A stretch of DNA of 64,000 nt from Cyclaneusma minus (taxonomy: Eukaryota > Ascomycota > Leotiomycetes > Marthamycetales > Marthamycetaceae), in the NCBI GenBank assembly GCA_037179335.1, contig JAKZHN010000004.1:992001-1056000 (forward strand), read 5' to 3'. The position numbers and the translations under genes were made by a program. The notes beneath the pieces were generated by a model that had not been told where the DNA came from, did no database searches, and saw nothing but the letters and a program-made list of their open reading frames with translations. How positions within the stretch are numbered: the first letter of the stretch is position 1; each line of letters starts with the position of its first letter. Of the stretch, positions 11,076 to 21,486 are shown piece after piece.

Positions 11076-12231
11076 CTAGAGCTCGTCTGGGAGCTCCGGT
11101 TCAGTTGCAGCCTTACAATCGCCCAGTCCCATCACTTGGCAACCGGTCATAAGATCCCTGTCGATCGGAGAAAGACCATGTAGCACTCGGTAAAAGTTGA
11201 GACCGGTGAAGGGTGGACTCGACGGAGGCCAAATGCCAGCCTCATGTGCACGCATCATGAGGTCTCCGAGCATAAATGCATCACAGGTTCTGCAACAAAC
11301 ATATGAGTGATTGTCCTGGTACTTCTCGATCGTTTTGTTGAACCATTCAACCAACTTTGAAATGCTGTTGATTCTCGCTTGCTTGATGGCGTCTAATAAT
11401 AGTTGTTAGTTTCTTACTTTGAAGTTGCTAAGTAGATGGGTACTTTCAAACATACCAAAAACAGCCGACGGGAAGGGAAACGCCTCAACCATGCCGTCGA
11501 ACAAGTCATGGTGACTTTCGAGGATTATGCTATGTGTCAACTCCCCAAAGTCGTCGTGGCGGGCAAAGAGCCAGAAGAGGGTTAAGCTGGAAAGCATGCT
11601 ATCGTCGTTTTCAGAGTTGTATTGTGAATCCAAGCCATACACTTTTTTTGCTGGCAAGAAGACCAATGACGTCGTGCATCTGGTATTTGTCCGCAAGTAT
11701 GGCCAAGGTCGTCATTTGACTCAACTTTAGGGCCTTTGGGACCTTCATAGTCTGGGCGTGAATGAGGTGCATCAAGTGATTCATGGCCGCGTGATCATCC
11801 TCGGGCAACGGCAGCTCAAGATGGCCATTGTCACGAAGCTTCTGAGCCTCTGAGAAGCCATTGTGGAACATGGCGTAAAAGACAGGAGATGCCAAACCCA
11901 GATGCTTTGACGACACAAGCATTGAAACTTCCTGGTGCTCATGCCGGAAGGGATTTAGGTCTTCATTTCCGTGGATTTTCTCAAGGTGGTGATCGCCCGG
12001 GTTGCCTGGTTCGCACACTTGCCTGACGAGCTTTCCAGTTGAGTCGGGGTTTTCACGAGCCAAGACGCGGCGCAACAGAAGGAGGGTGATATCGCCCTGA
12101 GGGTCGAATTTGTAGTCGTAGAATGGGTTCATTTTGTAGTAAAGCCGACTACGTTCTCGGGAATTTGGTGGAGAGGGTTTGGGTATGGAGGTGTCGATGA
12201 GGTGGGTGAGGGAAGCCGGGGGCACCACCAC
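11076..12231 (-). CDS. BTB/POZ-domain protein (apparent +1 frameshift in an A7 run)
   Basis: BTB/POZ folds mediate dimerisation or cullin-3 adaptor roles; which applies here is unknown. Minus-strand exons are 12231-11456 and 11392-11076, with a 63-nt GTATGT...TTAG intron (11455-11393, phase 1). The BTB core runs from GDITLLLLRR through SSKHLGLASPVFYAMF and LPEDDHAAMNHLMHLIH to LAILADKYQMHDVI. At the A7 tract (11643-11649) the frame must skip one A to continue into VYGLDSQYNSE. With that skip the CDS is exactly 364 codons. A second possible start is at 12132 (MNPFYDYKF). The C-terminal exon contains CCRTCDAFMLGDLM, as in fungal BTB proteins. Either the A7 count is an assembly error or the gene is freshly broken. 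Confidence 0.78.
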
Positions 12232-12664
12232 TCAATCTTCTGGTATTTCGAACAGGTGGGGTTCGAAGCTGAGGGTGGGCTCGTATGGGGAGCGCAATCG
12301 CTACATGTAGTTGCCACGAGCAGCGCTGGGAATTAATCGTGGGCCCTTCTGTTCCCACTGCTGGCCTCTGGCTAGTGGGGGAGATCGACTAGCCGATGGC
12401 AAGCGACTTGCTTTGCGTGGCTTGCGTGCAAAAATCAGTCTGTGCTTGCGAGATTTCTAGCCGCGTGCGTCATCTACCCGCAGCAGCTCATAGCTTCCAC
12501 GGATGCCGTCTAACCGCCTCCGAATATCTCCTAGAAAAGCTACCTACAACCTACAAAAGTGCCAACACTAACTCTCACCGTCGCTACCATCTGCCACGAC
12601 AATGACATGTTGACGAAATCCTGCTGCTACCCTCACCCAAAGAGCTCCGACACATCTTCCCAGC
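12232..12664. other. Divergent promoter region between BTB and NADH dehydrogenase genes
   Basis: 433 bases between two divergent starts. No ORF of note. C/A-rich leader sequence precedes the ATG at 12665. No clear TATA box seen. Confidence 0.55.
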
Positions 12665-14819
12665 ATGCTCGGCCAGCGTCTGGTCGCGAGGAGCAATGCG
12701 CGCATCGAACCGCGACTGTTGACCTCCATTGAGAGCAACTCCCGAACCCAACTCTCAAGACGCCCATTGAACACGCTCCGAGCTTCGACTCGCACATATC
12801 ACAATGCAACCCGAAGACCAAGACTCCCTTTATCTCGATCCGCTCAAACTCAAGCTCTCTTCACCCCGTCCTTCTGCTCAGTCCGCTATGTCTCGGGCAA
12901 AGCGCTGCCACAGACGAAATCGAAAGTTCTCAACTTCATCTACCGATCCGCCGCATGGATTGGAGCTTCCTTTGGCTTCATTGGTCTAGGAGTCGTAGGC
13001 TTCTTTATCTACGATGCCTCCACCTACCGCGAAGACCTGTCCTACAAAGAAATCACCGTGTCCGACCTGGCATTGAACCCGAGACGAGGCGGACCCAAGA
13101 ACCTACCGATTGCAGATGTCTTTATCGATGATGATGACACTGCAGAGATGAAACAGCAGAAGGATAAACCAAAGCTGGTGGTTCTTGGTGGAGGATGGGG
13201 AAGTGTCGCCTTGTTGAAGACACTCAATCCGGACGACTACCACGTCACTCTGGTCTCACCAACAAACTACTTTCTGTTTACACCCATGCTGCCTTCTGCA
13301 ACTGTTGGAACCTTGGAATTGAGATCTCTGGTCGAGCCAATTCGAAGAATCGTCGCTAGAGTCAAGGGTCATTACTTCAAGGCTAGGGCGGAAGAAATTG
13401 ACTTCTCTGCGAAATTAGTCGAAGTATCACAAGTCGATGCCACTGGCAAAGAAGTCAGGTTTTATCTGCCATATGACAAGCTCGTGATAGGGGTTGGTTC
13501 ACAGACGAATCCCCATGGAGTGAAAGGCCTAGAAAACTGTCACTTCCTCAAAGATATTTCTGACGCGAGGTTGATCAAGAACAAGATCACCTCGAACCTA
13601 GAGACAGCCTGCTTACCAACAACATCAGATGAAGAGCGCCGAAGACTTCTCTCCTTCGTCGTATCTGGCGGAGGGCCAACCGGTGTCGAATTCGCAGCCG
13701 AGCTCTTCGACTTGCTGAACGAAGACTTGAACAAGAGCTTCCCCAAACTCCTACGAAACGAGATCTCCGTCCACCTGATCCAAAGCCGCGGCCACATCCT
13801 CAACACCTACGACGAAGCCGTGTCCAAGTACGCCGAAGAGCGCTTCCAGCGCGACCAAGTCGACGTCCTCACCAACTCCCGCGTCAAAGAAGTCCAACCC
13901 GACAAAATCTTCTTCACGCAAAAGAACGAGAACGGCGAAACCGTCACCAAAGAGCTCCCTATGGGCTTCTGTCTCTGGTCCACCGGCGTCTCTCAAACCG
14001 AGTTCTGCCAACGCATCTCCAAAGCCCTCGGCGACACGCAAACCAACCGCCACGCCCTCGAAACCGACACGCACCTGCGTCTCAACGGCACACCCCTGGG
14101 CGACGTCTACGCCATCGGCGACTGCGCCACCGTCCAAAACAACGTCGCCGACCACCTCGTCACCTTCCTCCGCACCATCGCCTGGGAAAAAGGCCGCGAT
14201 CCCCAAAACATGCACTTGTCCTTTGCCGAATGGCGCGACGTCGCCTCGCGCGTCCGCAAGCGCTTCCCCCAAGCCGCCGACCACCTCAAGCGGCTCGACA
14301 AGCTCTTCGCCGAATACGACAAAGACCAATCCGGCACGCTCGACTTCGGCGAACTACGCGAACTGCTCATGCAAATCGATTCCAAACTCACCTCCTTACC
14401 AGCTACCGCACAGCGCGCGCACCAACAAGGCATGTACCTAGCGCACAAATTCAACAAAATGGCACGAGCGTGGCCCGGCATGCGCGCAAATGAGATCAAG
14501 GATGGGGATCTGGACGAAGCAGTATACAAGGCGTTTGAGTACCACCATTTGGGGAGCTTGGCGTATATTGGCAACTCGGCGGTGTTTGATCTGGGCGGAG
14601 GCTGGAATGTGACGGGGGGTTTGTGGGCGGTTTATGCGTGGAGGAGTGTGTATTTTGCGCAGAGTGTGAGCTTTAGGACGAGGATTTTGCTGGCGATGGA
14701 TTGGGCGAAGAGGGCGATGTTTGGGAGAGGTGAGTTTCTTGACATTTGCTGCCGAGCTGGCGAGTTTGTTTTGATGGAATATGGCTAACGTGACTTGTGT
14801 AGATCTCATGAACTTCTAA
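12665..14819 (+). CDS. External alternative NADH dehydrogenase (type II, EF-hand)
   Basis: Non-proton-pumping NADH:ubiquinone oxidoreductase of the mitochondrial inner membrane, feeding cytosolic NADH electrons to quinone. Exons are 12665-14729 and 14803-14819, joined by an intron of 73 nt (GTGAGT...CTAAC...TAG, phase 1), giving 693 residues that end RDLMNF. An Arg/Ser-rich presequence is followed by a membrane segment (about 94-118, WIGASFGFIGLGVVGFFIY). The FAD motif LVVLGGGWGS lies near 172 and the second dinucleotide motif VVSGGGPTGVEFAAEL near 335. The AIGDCA motif follows. An EF-hand loop DKDQSGTLDFGE is near 550, the calcium-binding insert of the external (NDE1) class. All hallmarks are intact. 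Confidence 0.95.
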
Positions 14820-15381
14820 GGGGAGAGAGGAGGGAAAAGGGGCACAGTACAGATAGCATGCATTCTATGCCTGCTTTGAGCGTCCATAGATCTGCGCTCG
14901 TGGTGGCAACTCTTGTGTTGCCAAAATTACTTTCAAGTCATAACGATCTGGAGAAATCCTAATTCGTCAAGAGTGACCGACCCTAGGTATTAATCCCACT
15001 TCGCTAGTGGTGTTTTCTCGGTCCTTAGAAAATAGTAATCTTCCTAGCTCAAGGTCAACCACCAAGTTCACCACTCTAGACGATCCACAGCACCCATGTA
15101 AGATGCAACGACCCTTTCTAAGGAGCTGCGCTATCAACCAAATCGCCTCCTAATGTTTCGAAATCGCCCTAAGGCTGAAGCTAGTCGCAGACTCGCAGTT
15201 TGTACTAGCTTCTTTTTTTTTCTTAAATTTCCGCGATCTCACCGACACCCAGCATCTATCTTTAAAATATCAAGAAAGTACCTAGGTACTCATCAATTCC
15301 TAGGGATACTCCTAACAAGTAATAGTTGGGAAAGTGAAACTCTCGGTAGGCAAATTCTCGATCATTAAGATTTGAGAATCT

Positions 15382-15413
15382 TCTGAAAGGCTGAAAGGCT
15401 GAAAGGCTGAAAG
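15382..15413. repeat. Tandem repeat (CTGAAAGG)4
   Basis: Four copies of an 8-bp unit in a row, with no coding potential. Confidence 0.85.
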
Positions 15414-15634
15414 CAGAAAGATTAGGAATGTTCCAAGCGACTAAGAATATCGCCAATGATGGGTAGGTATATTGCAAGTGATTAGGCTTCAGCAGTGCGA
15501 GAGATCTTCTAGCTTGACTGGTGTCTGGTAGGTAAGAATCATTCTGCATTCAAATATAGTACATACTAAAATAGCTCCGGCGCCGCTTTGGTCCTTTTCT
15601 TTGAATAATAATAACTAGACAAATGTCAAATATC

Positions 15635-15725
15635 TGGGAATATTCCAAGTCCTTGGATATATTCAACGTAACTGGAAGTATTTCAAGTGACTGGAAGTAT
15701 TGCAAGCAATGGGAATATGATCACC
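15635..15725. repeat. 19-bp-period minisatellite (TGGAAGTATTxCAAGTGAC-like)
   Basis: Units start at 15635, 15654, 15673, 15692 and (partial) 15711, each 19 bp. The 15673 and 15692 units are TGGAAGTATTTCAAGTGAC and TGGAAGTATTGCAAGCAAT. The same period and related consensus recur at about 38011-38067 and 42003-42097. Confidence 0.8.
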
Positions 15726-16028
15726 GATCAAGGGGGCTGAGAGGGGTAGAGATATCACTAAACAGCCCTAGTTTGTATGCGATTTCAAGACGGCAGATGC
15801 GACTTAGCGATTCCCTTTCTCAATTCTCGACGAAGACTTGCTAACAAAGATCAGATGGATTGAAAACCTGGACCTGCCCATGTGAACTACTGGAACGCCC
15901 CGCGGACGTTTCCACACGCCGCTGTGACCTCCATAGTCCAAACGCCACCGTAAGACATGCAACGCCCCCTTCCCCCTATTACCCCGGCTCCCGGATATCT
16001 AATGTCTTCCGTGCTGTTATCGAATAAA

Positions 16029-16974
16029 TCATCCAATCATGTTCTCATCCTCCTCATCTTTCACCTCCGCCTCCGGCTCTCTATCGAACCCCATCTCCCA
16101 CTCGCCCTCAGCGGGATAATCCCTGCCCTTCTCCCTCCCCACATTCTCGCCCCAAACCCTCATCTTAACCAAATTCCTGATAGCAGCGTCCCGCCTCTGA
16201 TTCTCCTTCTGCAAAATCGCTTTATTAACGCGATCTGCCACTTCGCGACGCAAGTCGGGGTGGAGCAGACGGGTGAGAGGCGGTTCGAGGTTTTCGGGAC
16301 CGAAGATTAGGAGCGTCATGGTGCGTTCTAGGTCTTCGAGGAATTCGGGGGATGTAGGGGCGCGGGGGGCGAGGTGGGTGGTGGCGAAGTCGATGGCGGG
16401 TGTGATGTCCTCGCCGGGCTGGTGGCAGGTGCGGATGAGCTCGATGAGGTGGAGGCGGAGGAGGGCGAAGTGGAGGGAAGGGTCATCGTCAAGGATCTGT
16501 CGAGGAGAGGGGGGTGTTAGAGCTGTGGACATGATATGGAAGTGGAGTGAGATGATGGGAGACAGCCGAAAGTGAGTGTAGTTTGACTTGCTCATACTGA
16601 GGACTGAAGTGTAGGTAGTTGTTTTTCATCACCAACCCGACATGGGTTATATGAGTGGTGCATGAACCAGTATAATCATAGCAAAATGAAGTGTAAGGAA
16701 AGGTCGAGGGACGTAGAAGATGTGAGGGAAGACGAACCGTGGGGTTTAAATCGTTCAGCGACTTGATGGCCGACTCAATGTTGCCCATGTGTATGGCATG
16801 AGAGATCTCGTTGCGCGCCTTTACGGACTGCGGCTCGTGGCGCGCTTCGACATTGGCTTCGAGAGAGAACTTCTCGGCGGCCGAGGGATAGCCCTCGGTG
16901 GTAAGGTAGTCGAGGATCAGGGCATTGATATCACTGTCATCCATTTGACTGTCAGCTTCACTGTGATGGCTCAT
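16029..16974 (-). CDS. gid8: GID8/Twa1-like subunit of the GID/CTLH ubiquitin ligase
   Basis: Scaffold subunit of the CTLH E3 ligase, which degrades gluconeogenic enzymes in yeast on glucose. Minus-strand exons are 16974-16738 and 16496-16029, with a 241-nt intron (16737-16497, phase 0, donor GTTCGT, acceptor CGACAG), giving about 234 residues. LisH: MDDSDINALILDYLTTEGY, residues about 11-29. CTLH: VKARNEISHAIHMGNIESAI..LNDLNP, about 50-77. CRA: DDDPSLHFALLRLHLIELIR onward, from about 81. The splice join LNDLNPT/ILDDDPSLHFALLR reproduces the family's conserved order. The C-terminus is acidic (VKDEEDENMIG). The start at 16974 lies close before LisH, as in homologues. Confidence 0.9.
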
Positions 16975-17667
16975 CTTGATGGGTGAGGTAAGGTGAAGGT
17001 AAGAACGAGTGTCTTTGTTTTTTTCAGAAGCAGTTATGTTGTTCTCCGCATGGAATTGCTAGGAGAGATTCCCAACTGTGTAATGTTCATCATGAAAAGC
17101 AATGAAGAAGGAAGAAGGCGGAGCCGGCGGATTCGTACCTTTTCTGAGGCCGCACGTCGTCTATGCGGCTCTCGAAGGGGTGTCTAGAAGCGGCAGACGT
17201 CGAGGTCGCCGAAGAAGCCTGTTGTCTTGAGTCAATCACTGGAGGCTAGACAATCGGGGCTGTTTGCGAGATTTACCATCTTGTGCGGAAGGCTAGGGAT
17301 GATCCATACGCGATGGAGGGCTTGCTAGGTGGTGCTTGGAGCACCATCCAAAGCGGACAAGCAAATACTTGTGAAGAATGAAGACGCGGCGGAGGAGCTG
17401 CTTTTATGTGTGTTGGGAGCGGTGCAGAGACTTCAGGGCTTTGTGGGGCGGAGGCTGGGCAGGCGAGGATTGAAGCTGGAGCGGAGCCTCATTCTCTGCC
17501 TAGCCGCGCGCTTGCCGAACGCGATGGTCTAAGCGCGCCCTCCGCCAAGTAGCGTGCAAGCACGTGATCTGCTACTCGAACCACATGCAAAAATTGAAGC
17601 TATCCACAGCTGCGGCGCACAGCAGCCTGTGATACCTACTCTCCTGTCGTCGAGCCTCATTCCCGTG
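16975..17667. other. Divergent promoter region, GID8 / uridine kinase
   Basis: 693 bases between two divergent starts. Short frames here have no family features. An in-frame upstream ATG for the kinase exists at 17554, but conserved sequence begins only after 17668. Confidence 0.55.
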
Positions 17668-20046
17668 ATGCAGTCCCTCGATGTTGTGAGCAAGCGCGCT
17701 CACTACTCGCCGCCGTGGGCCGATGTCAGCATCATTGGAATCGCGGGCAGCTCTGGCTCAGGGAAGTCGACTCTGAGCCATGCCATTGTGTCGGCACTGA
17801 ACCTGCCGTGGGTTGTAATTCTGTCCATGGTGGGTTATTGTTTTCTTCCAGTGCTTCTGAAGATCGGCTTTGTGTGCTTCCTTGGATTGCTAACTTCACC
17901 GACAGGATTCTTTCTACAAGACGCTCAGCCCTGAAGAGTCCAAGGCGGCCTTTCGAAACGAACACGACTTTGACTCTCCTGATGCCATAGATTTCGATGT
18001 GCTTCTCGAGCGCTTACGGGATCTCAAACAAGGGCAAGTGTGGTCTTTTGCCTTTTACTTTCACTCAAACCTTTCCGTGCGGGGCCTTTGAGGCTTTGAT
18101 TCGTTTTCAGCAACTTGGACAAGAAAGGTCTGCGTCCAACTTGCAGATGTCAAGTCAAGGGACGAAACATGTTGTCGGCAATATTTGAAGTCTGCGAGAA
18201 TTCCAAGAGCCATCGGGATCATGCCAATTGGAGATGCATGCAACGGTCGGCTGGGGTTCGAAACAGTGTCTTTTGGAAGTTGGGGATATTCTACCCTCCG
18301 GACCTGATCACTCGAGCTACTTTTTGGTTTCAAAAATTCTGATGGTTGCATCCTTGCTAACGAGATCTGGAATAGCAAACGAGCTGAGATCCCAGTCTAC
18401 TCCTTTTCAAAGCATGCAAGAGAAGAGCAAACTACTTCAATCTATTCACCACACGTTCTGATATTAGAGGGAATCTTCGCTTTATACGATCCTCGAGTCA
18501 CCGAACTACTGGATATGAAGGTATGCCCGCAGCCAAATTTTCCATGCTCAAGTCGCTCACGTGGTAGATATTCTGTGAAGCAGATGGAGATACCTGTCTA
18601 TCTCGCCGAAGTGCGTATCTCCTGAAGGGTGAGAGATGAATAGGCTCGCTGACCGTGCCGTGCACAACAACAGTTCTTCGCGATGTAGAAGAACGTGGCC
18701 GAGATATTGCAGGCGTCATCAAACAGTGGTTTGCATTCGTGAAGCCAAATTTCGAAAGATTTGTAGAGCCACAGCGCAAAATCACCGGTAATTACACTGA
18801 AATGATGTGAACAGAATATTGGCTTACTCGAGCAGACATTATCGTACCGAGAGGGATAGAAAACCGAGTAGCCATCAGTCAGTCGTGACAGTATGGCAGC
18901 CAGAAACATGCTAATTCTCGCCAGATATGGTCATTCATTACATTGAGCGGTTGCTCATGGAAAAGTCAAAAACCCATCGGGCTGAACTCAGGCGTCTCGG
19001 TAGAGAAGTTGAAGACGAGCCCTTGTCAGACAAGGTTTTATTGATGAAGGAAACGCCGCAAATGAGGGGCATGAACACTATTATCCTGTAAGTCGACAGC
19101 AAAGGCGACAGGCTCAACATGAAGCCTTGCATCATCTCAGAAACCTACTCGGAAGCCAGGATGTTCAGAACTTGAGTTTTGCGAACAAGATTCAGAAGCT
19201 CTTGGCACTTCTTGGGAGATGGGATACTTTTTGGCCACGTCCGGGCTCGTATGAAAGGCTGCTAACTCGCATCGCACAAGGGATGTTGACACGACCACCG
19301 AAGACTTCATATTCTATTTTGACCGTCTGTCTTCATTACTTGTTGAGCAGTTAGTCTCCTAGCGCGCCATCTATTTTCGCAACTCACCATATTCAGTGCC
19401 CTGAACAACATTTACTTCACGGAAAAGACGGTACAGACATCCGCAGGCAACAAATACGATGGATTGGTTCGGACCGGCGAAGTTAGCGCTGTGATTGCTC
19501 TGAGAGATGGAGCCAGTCTCGAGATTGTGAGGCAACACGTTTCCTGATGCAACTGGCCGAGATGCATTACTCTCACACGGTACTCGGCCAGCTGCAGTGC
19601 TTTCGCATATCGCTAACACATTCGGATTTCCAGGGTCTTAAGAGGGTCATACCAGATTGCAGGACCGGCCGGCTCCTCATTCAATCCAACGTCCGCACCG
19701 GCGAACCTGAACTGCATTACCTGAAGTTGCCAGAAAACATCAACAAGCACGACAGCGTTTTACTCTTGGATCCGCAGATATCTAGCGGCGGAGGTGCGCC
19801 GCCCAAATCCCTTCCGTGATCCCGCTCAAGCTGACATGTCTCGTTCCCACAGCGGCCCTGATGTCCGTCCAAATATTGGTTGATCACGGAGTGCCCCAAG
19901 AGAGAATCGTTTTCGTCACCTACTCGGCGGGAAAGATGGGTCTCAACCGGCTCACCAAGGTATTTCCGCAGGTCAAAGTGGTTCTTTGTGCCGTGGTGGC
20001 AGATATGGAACAGAGATGGATAGCGCGGAGGTATTTTGGCTGCTGA
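17668..20046 (+). CDS. Uridine/cytidine kinase with UPRT-like C-terminal domain
   Basis: Pyrimidine salvage: phosphorylates uridine and cytidine; the UPRT-like half is typical of fungal URK1 proteins. Eleven exons: 17668-17829, 17906-18033, 18376-18520, 18568-18610, 18674-18787, 18836-18877, 18925-19087, 19281-19349, 19397-19526, 19634-19793, 19853-20046. They sum to 450 codons. P-loop GSSGSGKST is at about 30-38, MDSFYK at the exon 1/2 join, then FDSPDAIDFD, LILEGIFALYD and ADGDTCLSRR, followed by IIVPRGIEN. The C-terminal half has RVIPDCRTGRLLIQ, TGEPELHYL, LLLDPQISSGGAALM, VTYSAGKMGLNRLT and the family's terminal RYFGC. Intron 2 (18034-18375) uses a GC donor (GCAAGT), the only join that preserves KQGKRAEIPVYSF. 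No disruption was seen. Confidence 0.92.
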
Positions 20047-21486
20047 AGCTGCCGAAGATCATTGGATCTCGGAGCTTTGCGCCGCAGCACAATCAGGTTG
20101 CAAGCAATTGGAAATGGCACAATCCTGTCGGATGGGCAATGCGGTCTACTGTGAGGTACGAGTGAACACGGTATGTTGACCGCCGGACGGATAGAGACCA
20201 CGGATGAGGCTCAACAGGAGCGCACAATTCGTTCGTCGCCGATCTCTTATCGTTCGTTGCCCCCTGGTGTCAACACTGTTGTTGTTGTTTTTCTTTTGTC
20301 CCAAGGATTGCAAAAACTCCTCAAGCGCGAGTAGGGAACCACTGATCTCCAGCACTTCGCCCAGAGCCTGTGTCACATGAAAAGGGCTGCCCACAGAAGA
20401 AGCTCGGTCCGCGCGGTCCGTGCGCCCACAAACTAGTAGGCCCTCTGCTTTCTCACTCGAACCGCCAACGAACCGCCATCAATATCACCAATATACCCGA
20501 CCGAGTAGCCCCAACCACAATGCTTGCAGCGAGGGCTGCGAGGCGTCAATTTGGACGTCGAAATATATTCCTGGTGCACCAGGCAGGTTGTCTGTGGGCA
20601 GTCCTTTCCCAGTCGAGGACCAGTGTCAACAAAGCTGCCTACCACACACTGCGACGACTGTGTTGCCGCGCAATCCCATCCTGCCCGAGTTTTGGGCCCC
20701 GATGTTGGTTTTTGACGGCCTTTCGCTCGTCTTATCACGCAATTCTTAGTTGACCGCTTCAACTGCTGTTCTTCCCTTTCAACACTTTTATTGTCCTCTT
20801 CCACCGGCTCGAAGCGGAGATGTCTCCCAGTGGCTCAACACCAACTCCACCGGCTCAGCCATTCTTTGGCATTGGCCTGTCGTCTCGTACACTGAGACTG
20901 TGCGTGGTTCACTGGATGCTGCCGTCGTCAACGGTTCTTCCCTACTGCTACCGATCATGCTTCTTCGTCCTATGTTGGCCGGCCGACATGCTGAGCTTCT
21001 TGTGGTTTGATGCATGTGGCAATGGGTCTTGCTGCTGCTGATGCCATGTTTCTTCCACCTATCTTCCCCCGTCTCGCATGCTGAGTTCATCTTTGGTTCA
21101 CTGTATGCTATGGGCGTCGACCGGTCGCTACCTGCTGCTGGCGAACATGTTTCTTGCTCTGTTGCCTTACCTCATGGTATGACCCAAAAGGACTCTGCGA
21201 TGTTGAAGCTCAACGATCCATCTCCGCCATAGGTTTGTCAAGCAGAACCGCTGAGCCCAGTTGACGGGGCCTTATCCTCTAGCCCTCAACATTCATATAA
21301 GAACAGTCATTCTGTCCTCTCTCTCTCTTTTCTCCGAAACGCGCCTCACATCACCGCAAGGGTCGAATTCCCTTCTCGACTTCCACTGAGGACCATCCTC
21401 GGACTCGATCCAGGATCCCCAGGCCCAGGACTTGCATAGCACTTCTTTTCAAAGGTGAGTGAGATACCCCGTTTCATTTACTTACC
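20047..21486. other. Long upstream region of the giant LysM gene
   Basis: 1.4 kb with no defensible gene; open frames overlap on both strands without motifs. The distal 200 bases carry a core-promoter-like arrangement, annotated separately. The region may hold control elements for the giant surface protein or an unseen small gene. Confidence 0.5.
21296..21340 (+). promoter_or_regulatory. Probable core promoter of the giant LysM gene
   Basis: A CATATAAG TATA-like box (21294-21302) is followed by a CT-rich run (about 21316-21337), about 150-190 bases before the ATG at 21487, the usual fungal TATA plus pyrimidine-tract arrangement. Confidence 0.5.

Larger units (their letters stand above)
14820..16028. 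other. Intergenic with minisatellites
   Basis: 1.2 kb without a credible gene between the convergent NDH-2 and GID8 genes. It contains an 8-bp (GGCTGAAA) tandem at 15382-15413 and a 19-bp-period array at 15635-15725, listed separately. A weaker 19-bp-like stretch lies at about 15424-15500. Confidence 0.6.

Noticed and set aside
12240..12310. Possible tRNA because of 'ggttcgaag'
   Set aside because: No acceptor stem, anticodon arm or D-arm could be folded around it by eye.
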